From Actinokineospora globicatena (GTDB lineage Bacteria; Actinomycetota; Actinomycetes; Mycobacteriales; Pseudonocardiaceae): a stretch of 64,000 nt of DNA. A program made the position numbers and the translations under genes. The notes beneath the pieces are model-generated. The model was not told the origin of the DNA and ran no database searches. It was given only the letters and a program-made list of their open reading frames with translations. The stretch is from positions 1,736,001-1,800,000 of the forward strand of contig NZ_JAMTCR010000002.1 in NCBI RefSeq assembly GCF_024171945.1, in the 5' to 3' direction. How positions within the stretch are numbered: the stretch's first letter is position 1; every line of letters starts with the position of its first letter. Below are positions 48,502 through 59,213 of the stretch, piece by piece.

Positions 48502-49140
48502 TCACTGAATTTCTTTGTTCTTCTTCGGCTTCTTCGGGGGCTTGACCTCGACGCCGCCCATGATGGCCATTCCGGTGATCCGCACGACCGGGCTCCCCGG
48601 CGGGCCCTGGGTGCGCACGGTGTTGCTGAAGCCGCCCATGAACCCGGAACCGGTGACGTAGACCGTGATGTCCGGCGGGACGGTGATCTCGATGCCGCCC
48701 ATGATGGTGAAGGCGTGGATGACCGTCTCCTGCGCCTCGAAGGTCGCCTGCGTCAGGTCGATCTCGACGCCGCCCATCATCGCGACGGCGTTGAAGGTCG
48801 GCGGGATCGTCCAGTGCCCCTTGCGCTCGGACCCGGACATGACCGCGATGGCGCTCGACGAGGTGCCCCGGCCACCGATCCTGGCCGGGTTGGCCGCGGC
48901 GACCGGTTGCGGCACGGCGGCCTGGTAGGCGACCAGTTGCTGGTTGGGCAGGTCGCGCACCAGCGGCTCCAGTTCGCCGAACGTGCGCGCCGCGTAGACC
49001 TGGTCCAGCCGCTCCTCGAGTTCGGTGACGGTGAGCCTGCCCTCGGCCATGGCGTCGTGCAGGACCTTCGCGAACCTCTCCCGGTCGCCGTTCGACGCGC
49101 GCATGTCGTGTGGACCGGGGAGGCTGGGCTGCTCACTCAC
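48502..49140 (-). CDS. DUF1707 protein with LiaF-like C-terminal domain
   Basis: 212 residues. The N-terminal DUF1707 segment (MRASNGDRERFAKVLHDAMA, GRLTVTELEERLDQVYAART) is followed by a Pro-linker and a beta-helical LiaF/DUF2154-like domain with repeating MMGGVEID, IMGGIEITVPP, FMGGFSN and IMGGVEV turns. No membrane helix. The family is linked with cell-envelope stress sensing. GTG start has TACCCT seven bases upstream. The tail is Lys-rich. Confidence 0.9.
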   Translation of the reverse strand: MSEQPSLPGPHDMRASNGDRERFAKVLHDAMAEGRLTVTELEERLDQVYAARTFGELEPLVRDLPNQQLVAYQAAVPQPVAAANPARIGGRGTSSSAIAVMSGSERKGHWTIPPTFNAVAMMGGVEIDLTQATFEAQETVIHAFTIMGGIEITVPPDITVYVTGSGFMGGFSNTVRTQGPPGSPVVRITGMAIMGGVEVKPPKKPKKNKEIQ

Positions 49141-49147
49141 GGACACG

Positions 49148-49153
49148 AGGGTA
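49148..49153 (-). promoter_or_regulatory. -10 box of a leaderless promoter for the DUF1707 gene
   Basis: TACCCT on the minus strand, seven bases before the GTG at 49140. No ribosome-binding site precedes that start. Confidence 0.45.
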
Positions 49154-49221
49154 GCGCTCCCCACCACCGATAGGGCACGTCCGCGACCGCGGATAAGCGG
49201 ACCCGTCTACCGTGTCCGGCC

Positions 49222-49845
49222 ATGGACGTGCTCACCGTGGACCACCCGCTGGCCAAGGCCAGGCTCACCGTCATGCGCGACGCGCGCACCGACAGCGCGA
49301 CGTTCCGGGCCGCGCTGCACGAGCTCACGGTGATGCTGACCTACGAGGCCACCCGGACCGCGCCGCTGCGCACCGAGCGCATCCACACGCCGGTCGCCAG
49401 GACCGAGGGGTACTGGCTGGCCACCCCGCCGCTGCTGGTCCCGGTGCTGCGGGCCGGTCTCGGCATGGCCGACCAGGCGCACAAGCTCATCCCCGACGCG
49501 CAGATGGGGTTCGTCGGCTTGGCCCGCGACGAGCGCACGCTGCTGCCGACCCCGTACATGGAGTCGCTGCCCGAGGACCTGTCCGACCGCCCGGTCTTCG
49601 TGCTCGACCCGATGCTCGCCACCGGCGGGTCAATGGTCCACACCATCCGACTGCTGGTCGACCGGGGCGCCACCGACATCACGGCAATCTGCGCCCTGGC
49701 CGCCCCCGAGGGCATCGCGCACCTGGCGGACGCGGGCCTCCCGGTCCGACTGGTCACCGCCAGCATCGACGAACGCCTCAACGACTCCGGCTTCATCGTC
49801 CCCGGCCTCGGCGACGCGGGCGACCGCCAGTACGGCGCGGTCTAG
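49222..49845 (+). CDS. upp: Uracil phosphoribosyltransferase
   Basis: 207 residues. Converts uracil and PRPP to [21 protein letters not shown] is the PRPP loop; [19 protein letters not shown] and the C-terminal [18 protein letters not shown] bind uracil. TACCGT lies eight bases before the ATG. Its stop and that of the convergent TetR gene share the palindrome CTAG. Position corresponds to Rv3309c. Confidence 0.97.
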   Translation: MDVLTVDHPLAKARLTVMRDARTDSATFRAALHELTVMLTYEATRTAPLRTERIHTPVARTEGYWLATPPLLVPVLRAGLGMADQAHKLIPDAQMGFVGLARDERTLLPTPYMESLPEDLSDRPVFVLDPMLATGGSMVHTIRLLVDRGATDITAICALAAPEGIAHLADAGLPVRLVTASIDERLNDSGFIVPGLGDAGDRQYGAV

Positions 49846-50450
49846 ACCTCCCGGTCCGCCGCTGTGGCCGTCCAGCCCGCCGTGTTGGCCCGCAGCGCCC
49901 GTTCGTAGGTCGCGGCCAAGTCCAACCCGGGCGGTAGGTTGCCCAGCAGCTCGAGCGACACCAGGCCGTGCACGATCGCCCAGCACGCCACGGCCATCGT
50001 GCCATCGGTGTTGGTGAACACTCCGGAGTGGACACCGGACCCGATGACCGCCAACAGCGGGTCCAGCGCGGCGCGCGAGTGCTGGGTCGCGTCGTCGTCA
50101 GGCTCGAAACCGGGAATCGCACCACCGAACATGACGGCGTAGAGATGCGGATCCGCCAACGCACTGGCCCGGTAAGCGATACCCAGGCGGACCAGGTCCT
50201 CGACAGGGTCACCGGTAGCCGGAACAGCACGCAGACGGGTACCGAGGCGGTGGAAGGCCTCCAGGTAGAGCGCGCGAACAAGCCCGGGCTTACCACCGAA
50301 GAGCGAGTAGACCGCGGTGGTCGACGTACCCACATCAGCAGCCACCCTGCGCAAGCTCAACGCCGCCGCACCCTCCCGCGACAACAACTCCCCCGCCCGA
50401 TCAAGCAACCGCACCCGCAGCGCCTCATCATGCGTCCTAGGTCTAGGCAC
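49842..50450 (-). CDS. TetR family regulator
   Basis: 202 residues. Helix-turn-helix at about 14-58 ([40 protein letters not shown]) and a TetR_C_33-like ligand domain (HPL-type [17 protein letters not shown]). No divergent partner gene: upstream is the long gene-free interval, so its target is unknown. GTG start with TAGGGT six bases upstream. Confidence 0.92.
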   Translation of the reverse strand: MPRPRTHDEALRVRLLDRAGELLSREGAAALSLRRVAADVGTSTTAVYSLFGGKPGLVRALYLEAFHRLGTRLRAVPATGDPVEDLVRLGIAYRASALADPHLYAVMFGGAIPGFEPDDDATQHSRAALDPLLAVIGSGVHSGVFTNTDGTMAVACWAIVHGLVSLELLGNLPPGLDLAATYERALRANTAGWTATAADREV

Positions 50451-50456
50451 ACCCCA

Positions 50457-50462
50457 ACCCTA
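50457..50462 (-). promoter_or_regulatory. -10 box of a leaderless promoter for the TetR gene
   Basis: TAGGGT on the minus strand, six bases before the GTG at 50450. Confidence 0.5.
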
Positions 50463-50523
50463 TCCGTTCCATAACACCGTCACGGCCAACCCGCCCACCG
50501 CCAACCTTGACCCCAAGCACCAC

Positions 50524-50616
50524 CGACGTTGGCCCCCGCACCCCCGCAGACAACGTTGGCCCAAGGCGCCCGCCGACGACGTTGGCCCCAAGACCGCCCG
50601 CCAAACGACGTTGGCC
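50524..50616 (+). repeat. Four ACGTTGGCC direct repeats
   Basis: ACGTTGGCC starts at 50526, 50553, 50579 and 50608, spacing 27, 26 and 29 bases, separated by C/A-rich sequence. AACGTT within copy 2 is self-complementary. Confidence 0.6.
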
Positions 50617-50649
50617 GACACCCGCTCCACCACGGCGCTGGTGCCAAGT

Positions 50650-50796
50650 GCTCGATGGGGCGGACTTGTTTTGTGTGGGGGGACGGCACCCGTAGCGTCG
50701 ACAGGCACAAGGGAGGGCCGCACTGTGGCCCCCTGCTTTTAGCCCTTCCCCGGGTGTCGTAGGGGCCCCGCGCAAAACAAGTTCGCCCCATCGAGC
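50650..50796 (+). ncRNA. Candidate structured RNA or palindromic mobile element, 147 bases
   Basis: The outer arms 50650-50680 and 50766-50796 (31 bases each) match at 28 positions, and the three differences are all G.U pairs in plus-strand RNA. Inside, 50683-50692 pairs with 50751-50760 (ten pairs, one G.U), then AAGGG 50709-50713 with CCCTT 50743-50747, and GGGCC 50715-50719 with GGCCC 50727-50731 around a seven-base loop. No open frame, no known RNA family recognised. Either a regulatory RNA or a palindromic repeat (MITE- or REP-like) copy. Confidence 0.55.
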
Positions 50797-50978
50797 TCTG
50801 CTCGAAACTCGCGTCACGACGATGGCGCAGCCGAGGCGTCCACCGCAGCGCAGCGAAGGCCCGAAAGCCGGAGATCCCCAGCTCAACGCTCCAGCCAGCC
50901 GCCCAGCAGCCCGGACCCGTTCACACCTTCGAGCGACCCACCTTGACACCCCCGGGGGCCACCCCCAAGCCCGGCCCG

Positions 50979-51083
50979 GCCCCCACCCTCTCCGGGGGGC
51001 GTCCCTGGGCCAGTCTACCGCCGCCCCCCGACAGTGGATCTTGAAACCAGCCCCGCAGAGATCCACATGTGGACAACTTCTGT
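50979..51083 (+). repeat. Dispersed repeat, copy C, with DnaA-box-like core
   Basis: Near-identical order to copy B: CCCCCACCCTCTCCGGGGGGCG, CCAGTCTACC, GCCCCCCGACAGT, CTTGAAACCA, CCCCGCAGAGATCCACATGT, GGACAACTTCTGT. CGGGGGG at 50993-50999 can pair with CCCCCCG at 51024-51030. TGTGGACAA at 51068-51076 is the complement of TTGTCCACA, the GC-rich actinobacterial form of the DnaA box; the palindrome TCCACATGTGGA is conserved with copy B. Confidence 0.7.
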
Positions 51084-51324
51084 ACCCCACAAGCATGAAC
51101 ATCCAGCCCCCCAAATCAGAGAATCCCCTGGTCGCACCCCCCACCCTTCACCCACCCGAGCACCCACCAACCGACTCGCTCTTGACCAACCCCAAGACTC
51201 CACAGTGGATCACCATCCCGCGATCCGGACCGCCTGATGTGACCCCCACCAGCCGCCAAGCCCAGAAAAGTGCCCCCCACCTGCGGACAGACCACCCAGC
51301 CGAGCACCACGCACCCGAACCGGG

Positions 51325-51355
51325 TTGACCTGGAGCGCACTCCAGCTTCTACGGT
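51325..51355 (+). promoter_or_regulatory. MerR-type promoter with dyad in a 19-base spacer
   Basis: -35 TTGACC (51325-51330) and -10 TACGGT (51350-51355) are separated by 19 bases, longer than the usual 17, and the spacer is filled by the dyad CTGGAG-CGCA-CTCCAG (51330-51345). This is the classic geometry activated by MerR proteins. The MerR GTG is six bases after the -10 box. Confidence 0.85.
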
Positions 51356-51361
51356 CGTCCG

Positions 51362-51744
51362 GTGACGTACGCGATCGCTGAGGCGGCTCATCGGACCGGG
51401 CTGTCGATCGACACCCTCCGGTACTACGAGCGGATCGAGTTGGTGGACCCGCCCGCGCGGGATTCCGGGGGGCGGCGGGCCTACTCGGACGAGGACCTGG
51501 CGTGGTTGGGGTTCCTGACCAGGCTGCGGACCACCGGGATGCCGATCAAGTTGATGCGGGAGTACGCCAGGTTGCGGCACCAGGGGATCGCCTCGGCCGG
51601 GCAGCGCAAGCGCATCCTGGAGCGGCACCGGGAGGACGTGCGGGCGCGCATCGAGGAGCTCCGCTCGTGCCTCGGCGCGCTGGACTACAAGATCGACAAC
51701 TACGAGCGGGTCATCGGCAGCGACCACATCCAGGAGGCCTCGGC

Positions 51745-51748
<4 letters not shown>
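51362..51748 (+). CDS. MerR family transcriptional regulator
   Basis: 128 residues. The N-terminal winged helix ([29 protein letters not shown]) and a dimerising coiled coil are typical; the single Cys (RSCLGAL) near residue 102 could sense thiol-reactive compounds. First gene of a three-gene operon with two aldo-keto reductases, coupled by ATGA overlap, and autoregulated from the dyad promoter directly upstream. Confidence 0.94.
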
Positions 51749-52725
<977 letters not shown>

Positions 52726-52739
52726 GAGAACCAACCACA

Positions 52740-53726
<987 letters not shown>

Positions 53727-53770
53727 CAGGTCTCGCTCGCCAGCAGGCCGCTGAAAGCGAAAAAGAACGG

Positions 53771-53805
53771 GTTCCGCCGCGGTGGGGGCATCACCGCGGC
53801 GGAAC
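53771..53805 (+). terminator. Terminator of the MerR/reductase operon
   Basis: Perfect 14-base-pair stem GTTCCGCCGCGGTG (53771-53784) with 53792-53805, seven-base loop, 45 bases after the stop. Confidence 0.85.
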
Positions 53806-53816
53806 GCCGTTCATCT

Positions 53817-53854
53817 GGCGTGGCCGCCGAAAGGAGGGGGACGGCGGCCACGCC
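53817..53854 (-). terminator. Terminator of the FG-GAP gene
   Basis: Perfect 13-base-pair stem (53817-53829 with 53842-53854) and twelve-base loop, 11 bases after the stop of the minus-strand gene. It lies back-to-back with the operon terminator. Confidence 0.85.
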
Positions 53855-53864
53855 ATGCACCGGG

Positions 53865-55391
53865 TCAGACGCCGCCGGGGGTCGGCCCGCAGATCGCCAG
53901 GATGAAGCCCAGCGTCGTGCAGCTGGCCGGGGCGGCCACGTCGTTGGTCGGGTTCGGGTCGGCCGGGACGCTCGCGGTCCGCTTCGCGGTGACCTTGAAC
54001 GTGCCGATGGTGAACAGCGCCAGCGGGGCGGAGAACGTCTTCACCGTGGAGGCGCCGACCGCGAGCGGTCCGACCTCGCAGGTGACATTGCGGCCGCTGA
54101 CCGTGCAACCCGGGCCGGGGACCGCGTTGAGCGGCGTCGGCAGGGTCGCGGTGACGGTGCCGGAGGTCAGCGCCTGCGGACCGACGTTCTTGACGGTGAT
54201 CGCGTACTGCAGCGCGGGCACCAGCACGCCGAAGCGCGGCGACGCCACCAGGCTGACCGCGAGGTCGCTGGCCGGGGGGACCGGCTTGGTGGTGCGGTTG
54301 AGCAGCACCGAGATGCCGTCGGCGTAGCGGTTGGTGGTGATCAGGTCCGCGCGGTTGTCGGCGTCGAGGTCCGCGGCGTGCACCTCGGTCGGCGTGGTGC
54401 CGGTGCCGAGGCTGGCGGCCTGCTCGAAGGTGCCGTTGCCGTTGTTGAGCACGGTGACGCTGTCCGCACCGGACAGTGAGACCGCGAGGTCCGGGTCACC
54501 GTCGAGGTCCAGGTCGGCCACCGCGACGCCGAACGGGTTCGGGCCGATCGCCTTGGGGGTCGGCAGGCCGAAGGTGCCGTTGCCGTTGCCCAGCAGCACC
54601 GAGACGGTGCCCGCGCCGTAGTCGGCGGTCGCCAGGTCGAGCTTGCCGTCGCGGTTGAAGTCACCCGCGGCGATGTCGATCGGGTTGACGCTGGCCGGGA
54701 ACGGCAGCGGGAGGCCGAAGGTGCCGTCGCCGTTGCCGATGAACACCGTGACCGTGCCGGTGAAGAACCCGCCGATCGCGATGTCGGTCTTGGTGTCGCC
54801 GTTGAGGTCGGCGAGCACGACACCGCGCGAGTAGCCACCCGCCAGCAGGTCCGTGCCCGCGCCGAGGGTGCCGTCGCCGTTGCCCAAGAGGACGGTGATG
54901 CCCTCGGGGCGGCTGATGACGACGTCGACCTTCTTGTCGCCGTTGAGGTCGCCCGCGGCGATGCCCTCAGCGCCACCGCTGACCGGGAACGCGGCGCGCG
55001 GCTTGAACGTGCCGTCACCGTTGCCCAGCAACAGCGACACGGAACCCGCGGTGGTGACCGCGACGTCGGCCTTGCCGTCACCGTTGAAGTCGGCGCTGGC
55101 CAGGGCGGTCGGCTCGTCGCCGGGGTAGACGGTGGTGCGCGGGCCCAACGCGCCCGCGCCGGTGCCGAGCAGCACGGTGAGCTGCCACTCGTAGCGGTCA
55201 GCGGTGATCACGTCCGCCTTGCCGTCCCCGTTGAGGTCGGCGTCGATGACCGCCTCCGGGTGGTTGCCGGTCGAGTAGTCGACCCGCGGCGCGAAGGTGA
55301 TCGGGTTCGCCGCGGCGGCGGGCACCGCGGCCAGGGTCACGGTGGTCGCCGCGACAGCCAGGACTGCGAGCGCCCGGGTACGAGCGGTCAT
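53865..55391 (-). CDS. Secreted FG-GAP/VCBS beta-propeller protein with DUF11-like domain
   Basis: 508 residues. Signal peptide (MTARTRALAVLAVAATTVTL...AAA), then seven repeats each carrying a calcium-binding loop DxNxDGxxD (DADLNGDGKADV, DFNGDGKADV, DLNGDKKVDV, DLNGDTKTDI, DFNRDGKLDL, DLDLDGDPDL, DLDADNRADL) with LLGNGDGTF strands: a seven-bladed propeller. A C-terminal domain of about 105 residues resembles DUF11 (YAITVKNVGPQALTSGTVTA, CTVSGRNVTCEVG). Likely a surface or extracellular binding protein. GAGGAGG nine bases before the ATG. Confidence 0.93.
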   Translation of the reverse strand: MTARTRALAVLAVAATTVTLAAVPAAAANPITFAPRVDYSTGNHPEAVIDADLNGDGKADVITADRYEWQLTVLLGTGAGALGPRTTVYPGDEPTALASADFNGDGKADVAVTTAGSVSLLLGNGDGTFKPRAAFPVSGGAEGIAAGDLNGDKKVDVVISRPEGITVLLGNGDGTLGAGTDLLAGGYSRGVVLADLNGDTKTDIAIGGFFTGTVTVFIGNGDGTFGLPLPFPASVNPIDIAAGDFNRDGKLDLATADYGAGTVSVLLGNGNGTFGLPTPKAIGPNPFGVAVADLDLDGDPDLAVSLSGADSVTVLNNGNGTFEQAASLGTGTTPTEVHAADLDADNRADLITTNRYADGISVLLNRTTKPVPPASDLAVSLVASPRFGVLVPALQYAITVKNVGPQALTSGTVTATLPTPLNAVPGPGCTVSGRNVTCEVGPLAVGASTVKTFSAPLALFTIGTFKVTAKRTASVPADPNPTNDVAAPASCTTLGFILAICGPTPGGV

Positions 55392-55522
55392 GGGTGGGAA
55401 CCTCCTCAACTGGCGGCTCCTACACGAGCGCCGTATGACCGCGGCATCGCTGCCACCCGAGCGCGCGTTTCGCGTTTTCCCACTTACCTCGCTGCGTGTC
55501 ACGTCCGATTCGGACAGTGACC

Positions 55523-55533
55523 GGTCCAGACCA
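55523..55533. promoter_or_regulatory. Second dre-like palindrome
   Basis: The same 11 bases GGTCCAGACCA as at 43836, 132 bases before the FG-GAP start and just outside the flavodoxin-like gene's 3' end. Confidence 0.3.
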
Positions 55534-55545
55534 GCCGGAAAACCC

Positions 55546-55998
55546 CTACCCGAGCACCGCCGCCGCCACCCCCGCCCCCAGCTCCCAACACGACTCGATC
55601 ACCTTCTTGACCGGTTCACCTTGAACGACAACGGGAGACGCCACCCGCCGCCACCCCAAACCCCCGGTGACGGACTCCACAGACCGCACCGCGCCCTCGG
55701 TCCCCTGGTTCCCGTGCACGTAGAACCCGAACGGGAGCCCGGCGGTGGCATCGAGACAGGGGTAGTAGACGGTGTCGAAGAAGTGCTTCAACGCCCCCGA
55801 CATGTACCCGATGTTGGCAGGCGTCCCCAAGATGATCCCGTCCGCCGCCAACACATCCACCGCCGTCGCCGCCAACGCGGGCCTGCGGACGACCTCCACC
55901 CCAGCCAGCTCCGGATCGGTCGCTCCGCTCACCACCGCCTCGAACATGACCTGCATAGCGGGCGACGGTGTGTGGTGGACGATCAGCAACCGGGGCAC
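55546..55998 (-). CDS. Flavodoxin-like / NADPH-dependent FMN reductase-type protein
   Basis: 150 residues. LLIVHHTPSPAMQVMFEAVV gives the phosphate loop of the flavodoxin fold; DGIILGTPANIGYMSGALKHFFD and the FGFYVHGNQGTEGA segment bind the flavin. Single-domain, so it is a flavin carrier or quinone/FMN reductase. GTG at 55998 is taken because the fold begins four residues later; the ribosome-binding site is weak. Confidence 0.86.
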   Translation of the reverse strand: MPRLLIVHHTPSPAMQVMFEAVVSGATDPELAGVEVVRRPALAATAVDVLAADGIILGTPANIGYMSGALKHFFDTVYYPCLDATAGLPFGFYVHGNQGTEGAVRSVESVTGGLGWRRVASPVVVQGEPVKKVIESCWELGAGVAAAVLG

Positions 55999-56066
55999 AC
56001 GCCGAGCCTGCCGAGAATCGCCTACGCAGGCAACCTGTGACGGTTCGGCCACGCTATGCTGACAAC

Positions 56067-56225
56067 GTGAGATGTCCGGCGCGTGCCGGTGCCGACGGGA
56101 CCCCTCTCGGAACTGCCCAATCCGAGGTGAGCGAGGGTGAATGTCGGAAAAGGGGAGTATCTCGCGTGCGAGACGGACGACCAATACCGCAGCACAACGA
56201 CCTGCTGGCTCACCGGCGGGCATAG
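56067..56225 (+). CDS. Short leaderless open frame, possible leader peptide
   Basis: A 52-residue basic open frame starting with GTG six bases after the -10 box TATGCT (56055-56060). The stop lies at the right base of a long hairpin (56193-56233). It carries no recognisable domain. It may be translated as a leader affecting the downstream small membrane protein, or be fortuitous; evidence is only the promoter spacing and the hairpin. Confidence 0.3.
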   Translation: MRCPARAGADGTPLGTAQSEVSEGECRKRGVSRVRDGRPIPQHNDLLAHRRA

Positions 56226-56233
56226 TCGTTGTG
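56193..56233 (+). promoter_or_regulatory. Hairpin directly before a ribosome-binding site
   Basis: CACAACGAC (56193-56201) pairs with GTCGTTGTG (56225-56233); inside, CTGCTGG pairs with CCGGCGG by five Watson-Crick and two G.U pairs around CTCA. GGAG at 56233-56236 touches the stem base, so folding would hide the start at 56242. Confidence 0.5.
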
Positions 56234-56241
56234 GAGTCGTC

Positions 56242-56469
56242 ATGTCGGTGTGGTGGGCCGCTGTAGCCGTCGCTGTGCCAACCCTGGCCAGCCTCATCCG
56301 CCGGTGGATGGTGCTGCGTTTCCTGCGCCGGGTCTATGAACACGGTGGTGTCGAGGCGATGAAAGCTGCCGCGGAGTCTTTGCGGCGTACCCATTCCTGG
56401 ACAGTGGCCGAGAAGGTCGCACGCAACGGTGGGGCGATCACGCGCGGTCGGGGGCCTCGCGACCCGTGA
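56242..56469 (+). CDS. Small single-helix membrane protein
   Basis: 75 residues. The N-terminal helix WWAAVAVAVPTLASLI is followed by a positively charged, amphipathic cytoplasmic part (RRWMVLRFLRRVYEHGGVEA MKAAAESLRR). ATG with GGAG five bases upstream and a hairpin abutting that site. A GTG at 56137 in the same frame would add 35 non-hydrophobic residues. Function unknown. Confidence 0.6.
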   Translation: MSVWWAAVAVAVPTLASLIRRWMVLRFLRRVYEHGGVEAMKAAAESLRRTHSWTVAEKVARNGGAITRGRGPRDP

Positions 56470-56541
56470 TACCGATCCGGTCGGTGACCGTCTGGTCACC
56501 CGATGCTTTCGGGTAATAGGTGCGTGGGCGTCGATGTGATA

Positions 56542-56572
56542 CCTGGTGCTGAGAAGTATCCGCAGCACCAGG
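56542..56572. terminator. Hairpin between convergent genes
   Basis: Perfect ten-base-pair stem CCTGGTGCTG/CAGCACCAGG with eleven-base loop, 72 bases after the small membrane gene. Confidence 0.65.
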
Positions 56573-56760
56573 CATTCAGGGATCGCAGTTGAGGGTATTC
56601 AGCGCCGTGCTGGTGTGACGCGGTGGCCTGATCGGCGAACGCACTTTCCGCATGTTGTCGGAGGGCACGCCGATGTTGGGTGGCGTGTCCGAGATGATGT
56701 CGTTTCCCGCTGTGGGCCCTGGTGCTGTCGTGGACAGTGCTGGGGTGGGATCGGCTGTGC

Positions 56761-58404
56761 TCAGGCTTCGAGGAGGGCGGCGACCGCCGCGGTTGTCTCG
56801 GCCAGGTGGTGGGCGGCCGTCGCGTGGGCCTGGGGGAGGGAGTCCCGGGGCGTGGCGGGGGACGAGGATTCCAGGTAAGCCTTGATCTTGGGTTCGGTGC
56901 CGGACGGGCGGATCAGGACGCGGATGCCGTCGCCGGTGTAGCGGAGGACGTCGGCCTCGGGCAGGAGGTCCTCGGCGGTGACGGGGATGCCCGCGAAGGA
57001 CGTCGGCGGGGTCGCGCGCAGGCGGGACATGAGGGCCGGGATGGTGGCCAGGTCGGCGACGCGCAGGGAGATCTGCTTGGTCAGGAAGACGCCGTGTGCG
57101 ACGGCTAGGTCGTCCAGGGCGTCGAGCAGGGTTCGGCCTTCGGCGCGCAGGGTGGCGGCCAGGTCGCAGGCCAGGACCGCCGCGGAGATGCCGTCCTTGT
57201 CGCGGACGTGGGACGGGTCGACGCTGTGGCCGAGGGCTTCCTCGTACGCGTAGACCAAGCCCTCCCCGGCGCGCATGAGCCACTTGAAGCCGGTCAGCGT
57301 CAGCGCGTGCCGGGCACCGTGGGCGGCCGCGATCGAGCCCAGCAGCGACGACGAGACGATCGTGGTCGCCACCAACGGGTCTGGGGAGTCCGTTGTGGAC
57401 AAGATGTGCGACCCGAGCAGCGCGCCGGTCTCGTCCCCCGACAGCATCCGCCACTCGCCGTCGCGCCCGCGCACCCCGATCGCGCACCGGTCGGCATCCG
57501 GGTCGAGCGCCACCGCGATATCAGCGTCCACTTCGGATGCCTTGGCCAGCAGCAAGTCCGTTGCCCCAGGCTCTTCCGGGTTGGGGAAGCCCACGGTCGG
57601 GAAGTCCGGATCGGGCAACGACTGCTCGGCCACCAGCGCCACGTCGACGAATCCGGCCCCGTGCAACGCCAACGCCAACGGCCCGGCCCCCACGCCGTGC
57701 AAAGCCGTGGCGGCGACCCGGAGCTGGCGCGCAGTCCCCCGAGGCAGCACGTACACACTGTCCAAATAGGCCTGGAGCGCGTCCTCGCCAAGCGTCGTCA
57801 CGTTGCCGCCCAACGGAACCGACACGGCTGGCCCCACCGCGGCGATGGCGGCCTCGATCTCCCGGTCCGCGGGCGGGATGATCTGCGCCCCGCCGTCCAC
57901 GTAGAGCTTGTACCCGTTGTCCGCGGGCGGGTTGTGCGACGCCGTGATCTGCACCCCCGCGACCGCTCCCAGCGACCGCGTCAGGAACGCCAGCACCGGC
58001 GTCGGCAGTGGATGCGGCAGCGCCCGCACGTCGAACCCCGCAGCGGCCAGCACTCCGGCGGCGTCGGCCGCGAACTCCTCCGACCCGTGCCGGGCATCCC
58101 GCCCGACCACCACGACCCCGCCCGCGTGCCCCTTGGCCACCAGCCACGCCGCGAGCCCGGCCGTCGTCCGCACGACCACGGCCCGGTTCATGCCGTTGGG
58201 TCCCGCCCGGACCGGACCGCGCAGCCCGGCGGTCCCGAAGGTCAGCGGCCCGGCCATCCGGTCCGCCAGCTCGTCGGCCGCCCCGGGGACCCCGCCCATC
58301 GCCCTGGCGACGACCTGTTGCAGCTCGGCCCGGGACGCGGGGTCGACGTCGTCGGCGATCCAGCGGAACGCGCGGTCGCGCAGGTCCGGTGTCAGCCCGC
58401 TCAC
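56761..58404 (-). CDS. pmmB: Phospho-sugar mutase (phosphomannomutase/phosphopentomutase type)
   Basis: 547 residues. The alpha-D-phosphohexomutase family: catalytic phosphoserine in TASHNP, metal loop [10 protein letters not shown], sugar loop YEEALGHSV and phosphate-binding RPSGTEPK. Length and linkage to purine nucleoside phosphorylase fit the PmmB/PGM2-like subgroup that can interconvert ribose- or deoxyribose-1- and -5-phosphate. GTG overlaps the phosphorylase stop (GTGA). The symbol follows the Rv3308 neighbour relationship and is tentative. Confidence 0.9.
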   Translation of the reverse strand: MSGLTPDLRDRAFRWIADDVDPASRAELQQVVARAMGGVPGAADELADRMAGPLTFGTAGLRGPVRAGPNGMNRAVVVRTTAGLAAWLVAKGHAGGVVVVGRDARHGSEEFAADAAGVLAAAGFDVRALPHPLPTPVLAFLTRSLGAVAGVQITASHNPPADNGYKLYVDGGAQIIPPADREIEAAIAAVGPAVSVPLGGNVTTLGEDALQAYLDSVYVLPRGTARQLRVAATALHGVGAGPLALALHGAGFVDVALVAEQSLPDPDFPTVGFPNPEEPGATDLLLAKASEVDADIAVALDPDADRCAIGVRGRDGEWRMLSGDETGALLGSHILSTTDSPDPLVATTIVSSSLLGSIAAAHGARHALTLTGFKWLMRAGEGLVYAYEEALGHSVDPSHVRDKDGISAAVLACDLAATLRAEGRTLLDALDDLAVAHGVFLTKQISLRVADLATIPALMSRLRATPPTSFAGIPVTAEDLLPEADVLRYTGDGIRVLIRPSGTEPKIKAYLESSSPATPRDSLPQAHATAAHHLAETTAAVAALLEA

Positions 58405-59213
58405 GAGCGCACGACCAGCTCGCGCAGCAGCCCGCCCATCCCCTCCGCGGCCTTGCGCCCGGCCTCCAGCACCTCGATGTGGTCCAGTGGCTCACCGGTG
58501 ATGCCCGCCGCCAGGTTCGTCACCAGCGACAGCCCGAACACCTCGACCCCGGCGGCGCGCAGCGCGATGGCTTCCAGCACCGTCGACATCCCGACCAGTC
58601 CCGCGCCGAGCACCCGCAGCATGTGGATCTCGGCGGGGGTCTCGAAGTGCGGACCGGGCAGCCCGGCGTAGACGGCCTCGCGCAGCGTCGGGTCGATCTC
58701 CTTGGCGACCGCGCGCAGCCGGGGGGAGTACAGGTCGGTCAGGTCGACGAACTCGGCCCCGACCAGCGGCGAGCGCGCGGTCAGGTTGAGGTGGTCGCTG
58801 ATCACCACCGGCTGCCCGACCTGGACGCCCTCCATCAGGCACCCGGCGGCGTTGGTCAGCACGACCGCCTTGACGCCCGCCGCGGCCGCCGTCCGGACGC
58901 CGTGCACCGCGCGCGCGACCCCGTGGCCCTCGTAGAGGTGCGTGCGCCCGAGCAGCACCAGGACCCGCTTGTCGCCGACCACGATGGACCGCGCCGTGCC
59001 GCCGTGGCCCTGGACAGTGGGGGCCAGGAAGCCGGGCAGCTCCGCCATCGGCACCTCGACCTCGGGCGTGCCGAGCTGGTCGACGGCGGGGCGCCAGCCG
59101 GAGCCGAGCACCAGGGCGAGGTCGTGGCTGTCGGCCCCGGTGCGGTCGGCGAGCGCCTTCGCCGCCTGGTCGGCGGCGTGGCGGGGATCGGTGTCAACGT
59201 CGAGAGCGGTCAC
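58401..59213 (-). CDS. deoD: Purine-nucleoside phosphorylase
   Basis: 270 residues, trimeric PNP/MTAP type. [54 protein letters not shown] and [13 protein letters not shown] are the phosphate-, ribose- and base-binding motifs. Splits (deoxy)inosine and guanosine to base plus (deoxy)ribose-1-phosphate, the next substrate of the mutase encoded immediately downstream. GTG overlaps the preceding gene's stop, and TAGGCT seven bases upstream could also drive a leaderless internal transcript. Confidence 0.95.
   Translation of the reverse strand: MTALDVDTDPRHAADQAAKALADRTGADSHDLALVLGSGWRPAVDQLGTPEVEVPMAELPGFLAPTVQGHGGTARSIVVGDKRVLVLLGRTHLYEGHGVARAVHGVRTAAAAGVKAVVLTNAAGCLMEGVQVGQPVVISDHLNLTARSPLVGAEFVDLTDLYSPRLRAVAKEIDPTLREAVYAGLPGPHFETPAEIHMLRVLGAGLVGMSTVLEAIALRAAGVEVFGLSLVTNLAAGITGEPLDHIEVLEAGRKAAEGMGGLLRELVVRS

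Larger units (their letters stand above)
50451..51361. other. Gene-free interval with three repeat or structured elements
   Basis: About 910 bases. In order: four ACGTTGGCC direct repeats (50524-50616), a 147-base long-hairpin element (50650-50796), the dispersed repeat copy C (50979-51083), and the MerR-type promoter (51325-51355). Frames open through it are short, change strand and have no domain or start signal. Confidence 0.65.

Noticed and set aside
50524-50616. CRISPR-like array
   Set aside because: Repeat core is only nine bases and the spacers about 18; no cas genes anywhere in the window.
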